Assembly: GCA_036674765.1 (NCBI GenBank)
Contig: JARVKI010000058.1
Span: 62,001 to 126,000 of the forward strand
Length of the DNA: 64,000 nt
Reading direction: 5' to 3'
DNA from: Seiridium cupressi
Taxonomy: Eukaryota; Ascomycota; Sordariomycetes; Amphisphaeriales; Sporocadaceae
Each line of letters starts with the position of its first letter. Within the stretch, counting starts at the first letter, position 1. Made by a program: the position numbers and the translations under genes. Positions 35,999 to 47,900 of this stretch are shown here, piece after piece. The notes beneath the pieces were generated by a model. That model searched no databases. It was not told the DNA's origin and worked only from the letters and a program-made list of their open reading frames with translations.

Positions 35999-38551
35999 AT
36001 GCCGTCGGGTGTGCTTGCCAGACGGACCGTGCCGCTCGGAAACACTAAGGGGTTGGTTGTGGAGCAATCTGGCGACGATGCTGGCTCGAGCTCTGACTCT
36101 GACGACGAAGGAATACCATCTATCTCACCCAACAAACTGAGGTCGCGCACACAGCCGACTCTATCGATAAGGAGGTCCCCTGCAAAACGGCCTCTTGCGG
36201 TCGAGGGTGGCCAGCTCACCAGACTCTCTAAGAAACACAAGACATCCGAGCCCCCGAAAGCGCCCGAAAAATCAAGACCACCAAGTAGCAATGGTTACCC
36301 TACTCCCGAGTCGTCTCGAACCGCTCCTGCTCAGCGTGTTGACGGCACATCATCTAGTGATGCAAATAGCGTACGCGCGAGTCTGGAAGATGAGGATGAC
36401 AACTCTGTGGACCCAGGTCTGATTGCTATGGTCAACCACGCCTGTGGGAATAGGAGACACGCAGAGTCATCAGGCAGGCCATTCCGCGATGAGACTGGGC
36501 CCGAAGACGATGAGAGTGTCATCTCCGATATAGATCTAGACGACCACACGGGAGCCGAACCGGAACAAATTCTCGACGAACCCGAATTAGAAGATATGGA
36601 TCTCAGTGTTGAGCCTACAAACCAGGGATTTGCGAATCATGACCAAGCCGTTCCACTTGTCCAGATTCGAAAACCCAGCGAGCTAGCTGGAACGGGCGGG
36701 AGTCATGAACTTGTTGGCGATCAAGCAGTAAACGACAAGAGTGGCGGATGCCTGCATGGCAAGGAGCTTAAGCCCACCCAGTTGCTCGTACACCATGCGC
36801 CCGCCTATGACATTTACGACAACCTAGGTTATCCTGAGCGCAAATCTGCAACGAGTGAGCTGGTGACCTCGAAGCCTTTTACTTCGACAATGACAGATCT
36901 ACATCGAACAGGCTCGGTTCGGCTGAAGACGAAACGCATAAATTCATCGCGCCAGAGACCAGGTCCCAGTCCAACTACAAGCCAGGCAACTGAGGCTGGC
37001 CGCGTTGAACGGACCCTGACGCTGCCTAGGCAGTCAGTTGAACCCGAAGCGGTGGATAAGTTAGACGACCATTCGCCTCGACGCTCTCAATACATTTGCA
37101 CACGATCATCGGTTGAGGATGTACCGCGTGAAAGCCAAATCAGTCGCAACGAGAGTCCCCACAAGGTCACACAAGGAGACCATGAGACCGCTTCTGAGAA
37201 CAATTCGAATTCTGGTTTGGGGATATCAGGCAGAGGCGAGGCCCGGCTTCACGGGTACCGAAGAAAAGCGCAGTATACAATTGACAATGACGACAACCTG
37301 GATCATCCCTCCGGAAGCTCTGTTACTATTTCCCATGACGAAGAGCTTTTTGTCAGCTCCGACGACGAGGACGCCGAACCCTCCATCCATGTTGCAACGC
37401 AGTTCGAGCAGGATGTTCATCAATTCAGGACCCATAATCATCAAGACGACGACGAACCTGCACTCTTCGCCGCGGCAGCAACGGATAGCTTTGTCACAAT
37501 AGAACTGTCGTCGACAAATATTTATAAGGCCAAGCTTCTGATGAAACGGCTCGGATGGTCAGCAATTACCAAAGACTGGGCGGATCACTTGACAGAAAAC
37601 TACCAGCCGCGAACCACACCAGTAAAACACTTAATCCGGGCCCTCGAAAGGCTAGAACGCTTCGTCTTAGCAGCGCCCCGTGCACCACCCATCTCAGATC
37701 AGAACTGTTTCTATCGAGAGTATGACGACGTATTAAAACATTTCTTAGTAGCCATTGATGGTAGGATCGAGTATCTACGAACGAAGCGATTGTCCTTCAC
37801 ATATCACACAAACCCGCTGAACCGCGACAATGATGCGCGCCAGGAAGTGGCCATCGACCTGGTGCGACTTGTCATACCCTTCGTGATTCGAATACTTGGG
37901 GAGGCGTGGGAGCTTGGTGGAGATGTTGAAGACTCGTTTACCGAATACACCGTGCAAATTCTGGCTAAGCTAGTTGGATGGCTGCAGAAGCTATACCGTC
38001 CTCTCTTGCGCGAACTAAGGATCCGTCCCCTGAACGTTGGTTCGTCGGCAAAAGATGTAGAGGCGCGCGAAGCTCTTGAGCCTTTACTGAATAAGCTGCA
38101 GAATATTTTAAGAGAAGCACCCCAAAGGCTTCAGGCAAAGGAGAAGAGCCAATTACAGGCAGAAAGCGCTCGTCAGTATCGACTGCGAAGGCAACAGGAG
38201 ATCATTCAGCAGCAACACCTTGAAGCCGAGGCAAAGAAAAGACGTCGCAGGGAGCAGAATCGCACGGTAGCTCAAGCCATTCGAGGAGAAGCGGCAAGTT
38301 TCCAGCAGATGCCTGATCCAGCTCTATGGCGAAGGGAGGAAGAGGTGGCGCTTTGCAACCACCTCCAAGGCGCCTACGACCACCAGCCCCCGAAGCTGCC
38401 CAAACTTGCGACCATTGCCTATCTATTGGGCCACAGCGAGGACGAGATTAAGCACAAATCGCGAGGTCTGTTGGCAGTCATGTGGTCAAGGATTCATCCT
38501 GGGCAGGACAACCAAAAACTGGTTGATGAGCTTATGCGACAATGGGATTGA
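35999..38551 (+). CDS. Uncharacterised 850-residue protein
   Basis: A single uninterrupted exon of 850 residues. I do not recognise the family. Residues 1-470 are acidic and Ser-rich, presumably disordered, with basic patches (KLRSRTQPTLSIRRSPAKR) and acidic runs (SDSDDE, SSDDEDAEP). From about residue 490 the protein looks folded and helical, with KAKLLMKRLGWSAITKDWAD, HLIRALERLERFVLAAPRAP, VLKHFLVAIDGRIEYLRTKR and ILAKLVGWLQKLYRPLLREL. A coiled-coil, Gln/Arg-rich segment follows (QYRLRRQQEIIQQQHLEAEA, then KKRRRREQNR). The last ~75 residues (WRREEEVALCNHLQGAYDH to the end) resemble a small helical SANT/Myb-like module, a weak guess. Basic and acidic content suggests a nuclear protein. The start context is CCACCATG. 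Confidence 0.85.
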   Translation: MPSGVLARRTVPLGNTKGLVVEQSGDDAGSSSDSDDEGIPSISPNKLRSRTQPTLSIRRSPAKRPLAVEGGQLTRLSKKHKTSEPPKAPEKSRPPSSNGYPTPESSRTAPAQRVDGTSSSDANSVRASLEDEDDNSVDPGLIAMVNHACGNRRHAESSGRPFRDETGPEDDESVISDIDLDDHTGAEPEQILDEPELEDMDLSVEPTNQGFANHDQAVPLVQIRKPSELAGTGGSHELVGDQAVNDKSGGCLHGKELKPTQLLVHHAPAYDIYDNLGYPERKSATSELVTSKPFTSTMTDLHRTGSVRLKTKRINSSRQRPGPSPTTSQATEAGRVERTLTLPRQSVEPEAVDKLDDHSPRRSQYICTRSSVEDVPRESQISRNESPHKVTQGDHETASENNSNSGLGISGRGEARLHGYRRKAQYTIDNDDNLDHPSGSSVTISHDEELFVSSDDEDAEPSIHVATQFEQDVHQFRTHNHQDDDEPALFAAAATDSFVTIELSSTNIYKAKLLMKRLGWSAITKDWADHLTENYQPRTTPVKHLIRALERLERFVLAAPRAPPISDQNCFYREYDDVLKHFLVAIDGRIEYLRTKRLSFTYHTNPLNRDNDARQEVAIDLVRLVIPFVIRILGEAWELGGDVEDSFTEYTVQILAKLVGWLQKLYRPLLRELRIRPLNVGSSAKDVEAREALEPLLNKLQNILREAPQRLQAKEKSQLQAESARQYRLRRQQEIIQQQHLEAEAKKRRRREQNRTVAQAIRGEAASFQQMPDPALWRREEEVALCNHLQGAYDHQPPKLPKLATIAYLLGHSEDEIKHKSRGLLAVMWSRIHPGQDNQKLVDELMRQWD

Positions 38552-40036
38552 GCAGATGGCGAAGGACATGACATGAGACGTGATTACTTGTTACAGTATA
38601 TAGATACCCGCTGATAGTGCAACGTTTAGCGTTTTGCTAAGATACCCATTTTTGCTAAAGACTCGCTGTCTCGCTGGGGATTTTTTATTCTGTAGCGGGT
38701 TTCTTCGGTCAGTGGATTGCGTTGGCAAATGTAGGTCGCCAGCACACCAGCCCAAGCAGCCTCAAGATGGGACGAGATGACAGATCCATGCATCTGGCAG
38801 ACCTGCCTCATCCTTGCCTAGAGCTCAAGCTTTCCCCACTTGACTGCCACATGTAATTTCTACATGAACAAGATTGGTGTCATTGTTAGAAAGAAGACAG
38901 GCATGAGGAAACTTGTGACTAATCAGATTCCAGAGCTGTAAAACCCTAAGAAATGACGATAAATTGGTGGTAGATGGGGCGGCTGCTCGCCAACAGCGGG
39001 ATAGGACTGGATCAAGGTGTAGAATCTTTTCCGTATGTCCTGTGCCAATGTCTTGCTTAGCTCGATAGACGATAGGCCAGCGGTGAGGCGCAACCTAGCT
39101 TCTCCAACTACTGCCGGGGGTAAGAGACACGTCTCGAGGTTACAGTAGACGCCTGACGCGACTTAAACTTTTTGCTCAAGCTTCCTGCATTTTGGGTTGT
39201 CGCAACATATCACACCGGCAGGGCGGACCTGGAAGATAGGACCCAATGCACTACTATGTAGGGAGCTTCGTCCGAGTGACTAGGGGTTTGATCTCCAAGA
39301 CTCCCGGAGACTCCATCCTGGACTTGACACGTCCGCGGAAACGGTGTTGCGTAATGATCACAAGCACAGCATTGAAGCTTTAATGCTCAAGGCTCAACGC
39401 GCAGGCACTAACATTAGCACCTGCATTGATTGGCGACCCGGGCTGCTAAGACAGTGGAGACCCCTGTAATTGGACCCCTGTTATTGAAGTCGAGCTGTCG
39501 ATCGCTCCTCCTGCCCCCCATTGAAACATTTTCCTTGGTCCCAAGTTCTCAATCTCAAAGGCTGGCCGACAACTCTTCACCTCCCTTGTGACGTCCCGTT
39601 GCGAAGTCCCAAACCCAATTCTGGTTCCCCAGTGGCCCGTCAGGTCTGTTCGCGGAGACATAGGGCTGCTATCAGATCTTTGCCAAAAGTCATTGCCCGT
39701 TATCTGTCCGGGTTGCAGCACTTGCGCTAAGCGCTTATTGGAACCAGGAAAAAGGAGCTCAACCGGTCGGTTCCCCAATTGACTTTCAACCCACCCCCCT
39801 TTGTGACGTGTCGACGGCACGCATCACCGACACTTCCAGCCTGAGATATCGCAAAGACGAGGTCACAGGGGACGACGCTGTTGGGCCGTCTCAGGCATCG
39901 TTGTTTCTTCACTTTGCCGCCCTGTTCTTTCCTTCCTCGAGTGACACCCTCGAGCTTTCTATTGACCACTACAGCTAACAGACACGCCATCTCAGGATTT
40001 GCTGAGAGATCAGCCTTTCATATTTGATACGCCTAC
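38552..40036. promoter_or_regulatory. Intergenic region and ATG-poor leader of the coiled-coil gene
   Basis: The left part must contain the 3' UTR of the 850-residue gene. From 39386 up to the uORF at 40037, about 650 bases of the plus strand hold no ATG, suggesting a transcribed leader for the gene at 40088. Short frames at 39.4-39.8 kb are unconvincing. Confidence 0.4.
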
Positions 40037-40060
40037 ATGCTCGACTGTTACAAACTATAG
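40037..40060 (+). promoter_or_regulatory. Seven-codon uORF before the coiled-coil gene
   Basis: An ATG at 40037 opens a frame reading MLDCYKL then TAG, ending 27 nt before the main start at 40088. It is the only ATG in the ~700 nt before the start, so it may tune translation. Confidence 0.45.
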
Positions 40061-40087
40061 ACTTCGGACCGATTAGCTATTTCTATC

Positions 40088-43000
40088 ATGTCTGAATCCG
40101 AGAGTTTCGAAGTTGTCAACCGCGAGGAGTCCATCTTGTCTGGCGAGGAAACAGGAGACACCGGCGCAACAGCTTCACCAAGCGCCACACCTAGGAAAAG
40201 CGCCCCAAATGGCTCGAAGCCTCCCAGTGTTGCGTCGCCGAAGGCGAAGTCGGGAGCTTCCACGACGACCACCGGCGTCCGTCGACCTGCTGCCCCTGGC
40301 ACGACCACAGCCAGGACCTCAACCAGCTCGGCAACCAAGCCAGCAAGCGGCCTAAAGCAGCCGCCCACCCGGCCGCCTGCTGGCACCGTGAAGAAACCTG
40401 CCGTTCCTGGCACCGCAGGCACGACTGGGACGACTACCCACAGATCGCGCCCGTCAGTGTCGGAGAGCGAGAAGAGTACGGCCTCTATAAGCGGTCCTGC
40501 TCGTCGGGCCTCTGTTCTCCCTGGAAGTGCTTCCGCGACGGCGCCCAAAACAACGAGGCCGGCCAGCTCAAGCACGGCGTCCACCACAGCTGCGGCTAGA
40601 AAGCCGACCACCACTACTAGCGCCACTGCTTCACCACGAGCAAGCGCCACCGTTTCCAAGCCGGCAGCTTCAAGTACGACACCCACCAGCCGAACTGCCT
40701 CGAGCCGCCTTTCGACCGCCTCATCTACCGTGAAATCCCCAGCTGCGAGACCTACCACGGCCACGACCACCTCGAGAACTCCTGGACATGCTGCGAGACC
40801 GTCTACCTCCTCTGCTGCAGCGGCTGAATCCGCAAAGGCCGTTGAAGAACTGAAGTCGCAGCTGGCCGAGAAGGAGTCCGAAATCGAGTCTCTAAAGGAA
40901 CAAGTCGCCGCGTCGCACGACAAGGTCAACGCGCTTGAAGAGAAGCTCAAGTCTGAGGTGGAAGGTGTTCAGGGCGCCGAAGATGCAGTCAACCAGGGAC
41001 GTGAAGAGTTATTGGAAACCCTCAAGTCTACACATGCCTCAGAGAAGGAAGCCCTCGGCACTGAGATTTCACGAGCTCTGGAGAAGCTGAAGATCGCCGA
41101 AGAACAGCTGGAAGCGCACAAGACACAGCTCTCCGACATCAACATTGCTCAGGAAGGGAAGAACGGGCAGATCTCGGATCTACAAAGCAAGCTCGACCTT
41201 CTCCAAGTCGAGAAGGATGCAAGTACGCAGAACAACGAGGCAGCCCTCTCCCAGGCTACGAAGGATCATGCTGCCAAACTCGAGGAGCTTCAGAAGTCAT
41301 TGGACGAGCAACACCTCGCTGCCGTGGAAGCTCTGAAGACGGCCCACGCCGCTGAAATCGACGGGAGCAAGACCGCGGCGAGCGATCACGAAAAGACGCT
41401 ATCGGATCTCCAGAGCACCAACGAGGAGCTACGAAAGCGAGTTGATGCATTGACCACGGCAACGGAGAGCGAGGGCGCTGCTACAACCTCTAGAATTGCC
41501 GCACTGCAGGCTGAGCTTGCAGAGCTGAAGGCACTAGCTGAAAGCGACAAGGCAGCTCTAGCCACTTCGCAAGCTGAGGCTGAGGAGCTCAAGACGAAGC
41601 TAGCAGAGGCCACTCAGCTGTTGGAAACAACCAAAGTCGAGCTCGACTCGGTTCGAACCGAGTTCACCACGCTAAAGGAGGATCTGAGCAAGTTCGATGC
41701 GGCTTCTGCTTCCCACAAGGAGTTGAAAGAAGAGTATGAGAAATTCAAGGCGGATCACAAGGCCGTTGTTTCGAGGCATGAGAGTCAATTGCAAACCATA
41801 TCTCGAGACTACGAGGAGGAAATCGAAAAGCTTCAGGGCGAGGCGCACTTCAAGCGGAAGTTTCATGAGCTCGAGACCCAGCACGATGAGCTAGAAGCCA
41901 AGCACAAAGAATTGGCAAGTACACACGACTCTGCCCTGGCCGGTCACGAAGAGGCCTTACAAGCCGCAAAAGAGGCGCATGCTGCTGCTGTAGCAGCCCT
42001 TTCTGCCAGGGAAGCAGAACACACTCGAGCATTTGAGGACCTGAAAGCCAGTCATGCCACTCAGTTGGACGAGGCCCAGAGCGGTGTGTCAGCCGATAAG
42101 GAGGCGCACCAGAAGGAGCTGGAGGAGCTCAAGGCCAGCCACTTGGCTGCCGTCGAAGCGTTGAAAGCCGCGGACGAGCAGCACCAGAAAGCCCTTGATG
42201 CCTTGAAGGCCAGCCATGCCACCGAGCTGGATCAAGCTCAGAACGGGCTGTCCGCTGACAAGGAGACGCACCAAAAGGAGCTGGAAGAACTCAAAGCCAA
42301 TCATCAAAGTGCTGTCGATGCGCTCAACGCCGCGGAGGACCAGCATCAGAAGGCTCTCGATGCGCTGAAAGCTAGCCACGCTGCCGAGCTAGATCAGGCT
42401 CAGAGCGGGCTGTCCGCTGACAAGGAGGCACACCAGAATGCCCTCGATGCCTTGAAGGCCACCCATGCTACTGAGCTCGAGCAAGCTCAGAGCCGCGCGT
42501 CTGCTGACAAGGCGGCTCTTCTTCACGAATTGGAAGACCTGAAAATCAGCCATACAGCTGCCGTGGAAGCATTGACAGCCAAGGAGGAAGAACACCAAAA
42601 GGCTCTCGATGCACTCCAGGCAAGCTTTGCGATGGACTTGGAAGCGGCTAAGAGCGGCGCCTCGACTGACAAAGAAGCCCACCTAGCGGAACTGTCAGAG
42701 CTAAAGGCCAGTCACGCGAAGGCCATCGAGTCTCTGAAGGGGGACAGCCAGGCTAGCTTGGCAAAGGAACTCGAAGGCTTAAAAGCGACGCACGCCGAGC
42801 AGGTCGATCAGCTCACTCGGGATTTGGAGACTCGTGTCGAGGAGTTGAAGGCCAGCCACAAGACAGAATTGGAAAGCAGGGCCACGAACGAGACCACTCA
42901 GGCTGAACAATTAGCGGCTCTCCAGGAAGCGCTGGAAAAAGCTCAGCAAGATATTGTGACCGCCAACCAGAGTCACTCGGCTGCCCTTGATGCTTTCAAG

Positions 43001-44558
43001 AAGGACACGGACGACGCTCACTCGGCCGAGGTCGAGAAGTTGATTCATATGCAATCTGAGGCCTTGGATGCCGCGAGACAAGAATCATCTGGTTCGCACG
43101 CCGATGCAATCAAGACACTCGAGGCAAAGCACGTTCAAGCCATTGAGGATCTCACACGTGAGCACGAGGGGAAGCTCGCTACGGCTGCCGAAGACTTGGC
43201 AAAGCATCAGGTATTGTTTTCTACCCCTAGGTTTTAGCTACCATGCGCTGACATCTGCTAGTCTACTTCTTCAGAACACGAGGCCGCCTTGATTTCCGCC
43301 AAGGATGCCTTGGCCCAGGCCCAGGCAGAAGCTGAAGACCTGCAAACCAAGCTGTCCGAAGCCACGGCTGCTAATGCTGATTTGACAAAGTTCCAGGAGG
43401 AATCCGATACGCTTAGGCAGCAACTCGCGGAGGCCAAGATGAACAATGTGGAGCTGGAGGCGGAACTCGATGCCATCAAGAGCCAGAAACCCGATACTTC
43501 TGCCGCCGATGCCCTCAAGAAGGAGCTAGACGAGGTCAAGCAGAAATTCCTTGCAGACATTGAAGAATTGAGGGCTGCAAAGGGACAACTGCTCGAGGAG
43601 AGGAAGCTGTCTGACTCGGAACACGAGGCTGTTCTCACGAAGCACGCTGCTGACCTAAAGGCGGCCACGGACGGTGCTGATGAAAGTGCCCAGAAAGTGG
43701 CTAGCCTACAGAAAGAGCTGCAGAAGATGGAGGGGGAGATCGCCAGCATCAAGACTGACAATGACATTGCTGCAAAGGAATTTGAGGCACATAAAGACGA
43801 AACCGCGGCTAAAATTCAAAGGCATGAGACTGACTATGCTGACATGTACGAGAGCATGACTGCCATGGTCATGGAGGAGCAGAAGAAGCGCAGCACTCTC
43901 GAGGACACGCTGAAGGGGGCCGAGGAGGACTTGAAGGAGGCCGAGAAGATCAAGTCCAGGTTCGATGAACTGCAGGCCCAACTCAAGGTCAAGGATGCCG
44001 AGATTGCTGAAGCCAAGGTCCGTTCACAGCGCCCTACCATCAGCGGGGTGGCTGATGGTGGCTCCTTGTCGGGATGAGAGATCTAACAAGTTCATAGGCA
44101 AACGCAGCGGCACCGACCAAGAGGGGCGGCCTAGCGGCCAGTAGATTTGCCAATGCTTCTGACGACGACGCGACTGAGGGATCAACGGGCCCCCATGAAG
44201 CGGAAGGTGAGGATGATGATCCTTATTCCGTTGCTGTAGCCTCGGTGCGCACAAACCCCCTGGCCGCTGGCTTGCACTCTCACTCCATACCATGATGAGA
44301 CCTGGTCTCTCGCGGCGTCACCTATCTCATCGCTGCCGTTTGTCTTTTTGTGTCCATAGCTAATGTTGACTGTGATACAGTTGGAACAAGCTAGTGTGAC
44401 TATCCAGCAATTGCAAAAGATGGATATTGAGTTATCGGAGAAGAACAAGCGGTATGTTACATTTTTGTTATCGCCATGAGGGTTTAGCGACTGACAATCG
44501 TTACAGCATGATCCAATCCATGACCGCTTCATTGCCACACTACCCATCGCCGGCTTAG
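40088..44558 (+). CDS. Large coiled-coil protein with internal 54-residue repeats
   Basis: Five exons are joined by frame: 40088-43210, 43262-44017, 44098-44244, 44381-44451 and 44507-44558, giving 1,382 residues. Residues ~1-250 are Ser/Thr/Pro/Ala-rich and basic, with phosphorylatable motifs. From ~255 to ~1290 the chain is one long predicted coiled coil (heptads rich in Ala/Glu/Lys/Leu), beginning AKAVEELKSQLAEKESEIES and containing tandem repeats. Exons 3-5 encode GGLAASRFANASDDDATEG, the acidic DPYSVAVAS, and the conserved-looking end LEQASVTIQQLQKMDIELSE followed by KNKRMIQSM. The donor at 44018 is GTCCGT, non-consensus, but reading on meets a stop at 44075-44077 and the join is in phase. 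It looks like a structural protein of cytoskeleton, Golgi or spindle pole; I cannot name the family. Confidence 0.82.
42064..42720 (+). repeat. Tandem 54-codon (162-bp) coiled-coil repeats
   Basis: The unit start L(D/E)xA(Q/K)S/N recurs at 42064, 42226, 42388, 42475 and 42637. Spacings are 162, 162, 87 and 162 bases, i.e. 54, 54, 29 and 54 codons. Units share SADKEAHQKELEELKASH and HQKALDALKASHA. The 29-codon unit is a half-length copy lacking the central part. Confidence 0.9.
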
Positions 44559-44999
44559 ATACGGCTATTTGATTTGACGAATATACCCTTTTCGTTTCTA
44601 CAATGCAGATCTCAGCGCTAGACGTTGCAAGGTTGCCTTTCTTGTCCTTTTCCCCCCACTGATAATACCCCCGCTTTTTCGAGACACACTCATATGTCGT
44701 CGCTCGCTACATATTGTATTCATGTCGCAGGACTATGCTGTATATACCCACTTCATGCATTGTTGCCCTCGTTGCTGGGGAAGCCGACCATTTGCAGATT
44801 CGTTGGCTGCCTTGTCACTGGCAATATTTTTGGTTGCTGGTGGTGGGGTGAAGACAGGACCTTCTGATCCGCTTTGCAATATAAGATGTAGCACGCATGA
44901 AAGTAACTTTGAGACGTCCCATCTGTGATGAATTGGTTTGAGTGAATGTTAGCACGGGTGTGCCTTAACAGCTGTGATAGATTCTCTACTCTCATTTCT
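44559..44999. other. Intergenic region between converging units
   Basis: It must contain the 3' UTR of the coiled-coil gene and the end of the HET-ankyrin pseudogene. No further gene seen. Confidence 0.5.
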
Positions 45000-47900
45000 T
45001 CAAAGCCAAGGCGACACTCTGTCTTGTAAAAGTTTGGCAATCGTTCTATTCTTCTTGCTTGCCGACGCCAAGACATGCTTGTCGCCCCTCAACCTACTGT
45101 TTGCGCCTCTATCAAGAAGAAGTCGAATTATTGCTTCGTCATTGTCGATCGCAGCGTGTCCCAGGGGGGAGTAACCTCTGTCGCATTTCGACTCGATATC
45201 CGCCCCTGAATCAAGAAGCAGTCTGACACCTGTGCAACAGTTGTAATATGCCGTGTCTGCTAGCAAAGATATGCCGCTAGAGCCTTTCGATTCAATATCA
45301 GCTCCACGTTTCAGAAGGAGAAGGAAGGCTGATTCGTGGCCCCTGCGAGCTGCTTGTCCCAAGGGCGAGCGGCCATAGTTGGATTTTGCTTCGATATTTG
45401 CTCCTCTGCTAAGGAGAAGTTCTATAACTGTCTCATAGCCATTGAGCGCCGCAAGCCCTAATGGGGTGGAACCTTCGTCGTCACTCAGCTCAATGTTCAC
45501 TCCTTTATCAAGCAAAAGGCGGACAATTTCTGTGTGGCCGTTGTACGCTGCTTGCCCTAAAGGGAGAGGTACCGTTGTTAGATTTCGCTTCGATATCCGC
45601 GCCCCGGTCAACAAGAATTCGAACGGCGTCTAGATAGCCATTCATAGCTGCTTGTGCCAGTGGAGAATATCCCTTGTTGTTCCTCGACTCGATATTCGCT
45701 TCCATATCAAGAAGGAGCCGTATAGCTCCCAGATGACCATTCTCTGCTGCAAGTCCTAGTAGAGACGTACCGGCCTTGGTTTCTGCGTCGATAGCCGCAC
45801 CTCGTTGATATAGAAGCTTGATTATTGGCACATGCCCCCCAAACGCAGCCCAATGCAACACTGTATTGCCATGATTATCTCTTACCTTCTCATCAGCTCC
45901 ATTAGCTAGAAGAGTTCGTATAATTCTTTCATCCCCCCCAAAAGCAGCGGTCGCTAGTAAAGTGGTGTTTGCAAGGTCTTTGGTTTCTATGTCGAACCCT
46001 AGATCCACAAGATAATGGAAAAGTACCTGGTCGCCAGTGAACACCGAGTTCACGAAGAGCCTCTGACTTTCATCCGGCATTGAATCAATTTCATTATTCC
46101 CGGTTGGTACGGACAAGGTTGTGAGTTGTTCGACAAGTGAGGCGTGTCGTTGCGCAGTAGACGTTTCTTCTCTTCGCTCTTTCGTAGTTGGGTAGTCTAA
46201 CTGCCCTTGGATTTCGGCCACGGAACTGATGAGCTCTTCCTGTCTGGCCCTGGCCTCTGCCGAAATCGATTGTATATTTTTCACACGATTGAGCAATTCT
46301 TTCGACTTGTCTTCTAAACAAGATCGATCATCCTGTAATTCCCGGATCTCTGCATCCACTGCGGCAAGACGTCTCGCGGTTTCGTCTAGAGCCTCGATTT
46401 CTGTACGTACATTTTGGTCATACGCTTTCGTGGCGAGACACACCTTTCGTCCCTCCAGAAGGTAATCCATCAGCTGACTGCCAAGAGCTAGTTCTTGTAT
46501 TTCTCGCGTGATGTTTATGGTGCCCTCCACCGAATCGACGGTATCGAACCCCAGTTCAAACATGGCCTGGGTTCCGATTCGCTTCCGTGTGAGGTAGGCA
46601 CAGATGCCCATCAAGCCATTGCTGGCGCTGTGACTTTCTATCACTGCTGCCGCGGTCTCGTGGAAATAGTTTGCAATATCTTCAAGACTAGTATCCTTGG
46701 AAGATACGACAACATGTTACGTGGCCTCGGGTTGCGAATTCTTCCACCCAATATTCAAAACAACAACAAAATCGTGAGAGTCCCGGTTTGTGTATCGAAA
46801 TCTGGCCAAAATGCGCCGCGAACTGCCAACTTGGTCCTCCGGAGGCATGATAGAATCACTTTCTTGATCCCACCATGCCCGAGGCTCAACCTCCGTAAAT
46901 TTTAATTGTCTTTCGTGGCGATTATTAATGTAGACCCCGCATCTTCGATCCGCACCCGTGCTTGTACTTCCAGCATTAAGTCTAAGCCAAGTCAATCTCG
47001 GTGAGGCTTCGATGACAACTCTCGGGAGGATGGAAGGCTCGTCGACGAGCCTTCCGTATAGATCGGACTGGCGTTTAGTGCTGCTTTTTTGGACTGGAAT
47101 TCCGATTGCTCGCTGAGAGTCATCCACTGGATGACAGTTGAGAACAATGAACGTCTTGCCGGACTGGTTCGCGTAGACTGGCCGTTGAATGTGCAAGTTC
47201 CCGCCTGAGATCATGATAGCATCGCTCGCGTCGCCGCCTTGCTCACGAGGCACAATGTGGCCAGAGGTAGCATAGTCCGATGGACTTGTTGCCAGTGCCC
47301 GGCTCCACGTATCGACTGGAGCTGCGGTGCTCGATTTCGCCAGGCTAAAACCCCATGCCAAAATCGAGTCGTCTTGGATGTGCCGCATAATTTCTTCCTG
47401 GAGTCGCAGAAAGGCTCTATCACCCTCCCCGTAGACCATGGGCATGGTAATATCAAATGTTCCCAGCAGACAATACGCTATATCTTCTTTTCTCGTGGTC
47501 TTCCTCTTCGCGGCCCACGACATGCGTTGTGCCACACTTGCCTCGCACAGGTTCGTCATGCCTAACAGGAACGGCCGGGAGATACCTGTGATGGACTCGA
47601 GTATTGAAGCGAGCTCCCTTTTAGTACCTAAAGATTTCCAAGCAGCATCATAGAAGTGTAGGACCTTGGGCGCGACGAGTTCCTATTCAACGCTCGGGGT
47701 CAGCTATGTCATCTTTAGGTATGCCGAGGATATCATTAGCAATTTAGGGTTAATTTTCAGGGGTGAGAGCCTCTGACTGGAAACTTTCATCTTTCACGAG
47801 AATACTATAAAGGGCAGAAAGCAGTCCTGAATCCTTACCTGCAATGTCCAGCCTCTACTGAACCAACGGCTCTTACGGAATGTAGACTGAGATGACGATA

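Noticed and set aside
40048..40950. 300-codon Ala/Val-rich frame antisense to the start of the coiled-coil gene
   Set aside because: It overlaps a well-supported exon and its composition is the complement of Ser/Thr/Ala/Pro codons.
43258..43767. 169-codon frame antisense to exon 2 of the coiled-coil gene
   Set aside because: Shadow of GC-rich heptad codons; no domain and no splice support.
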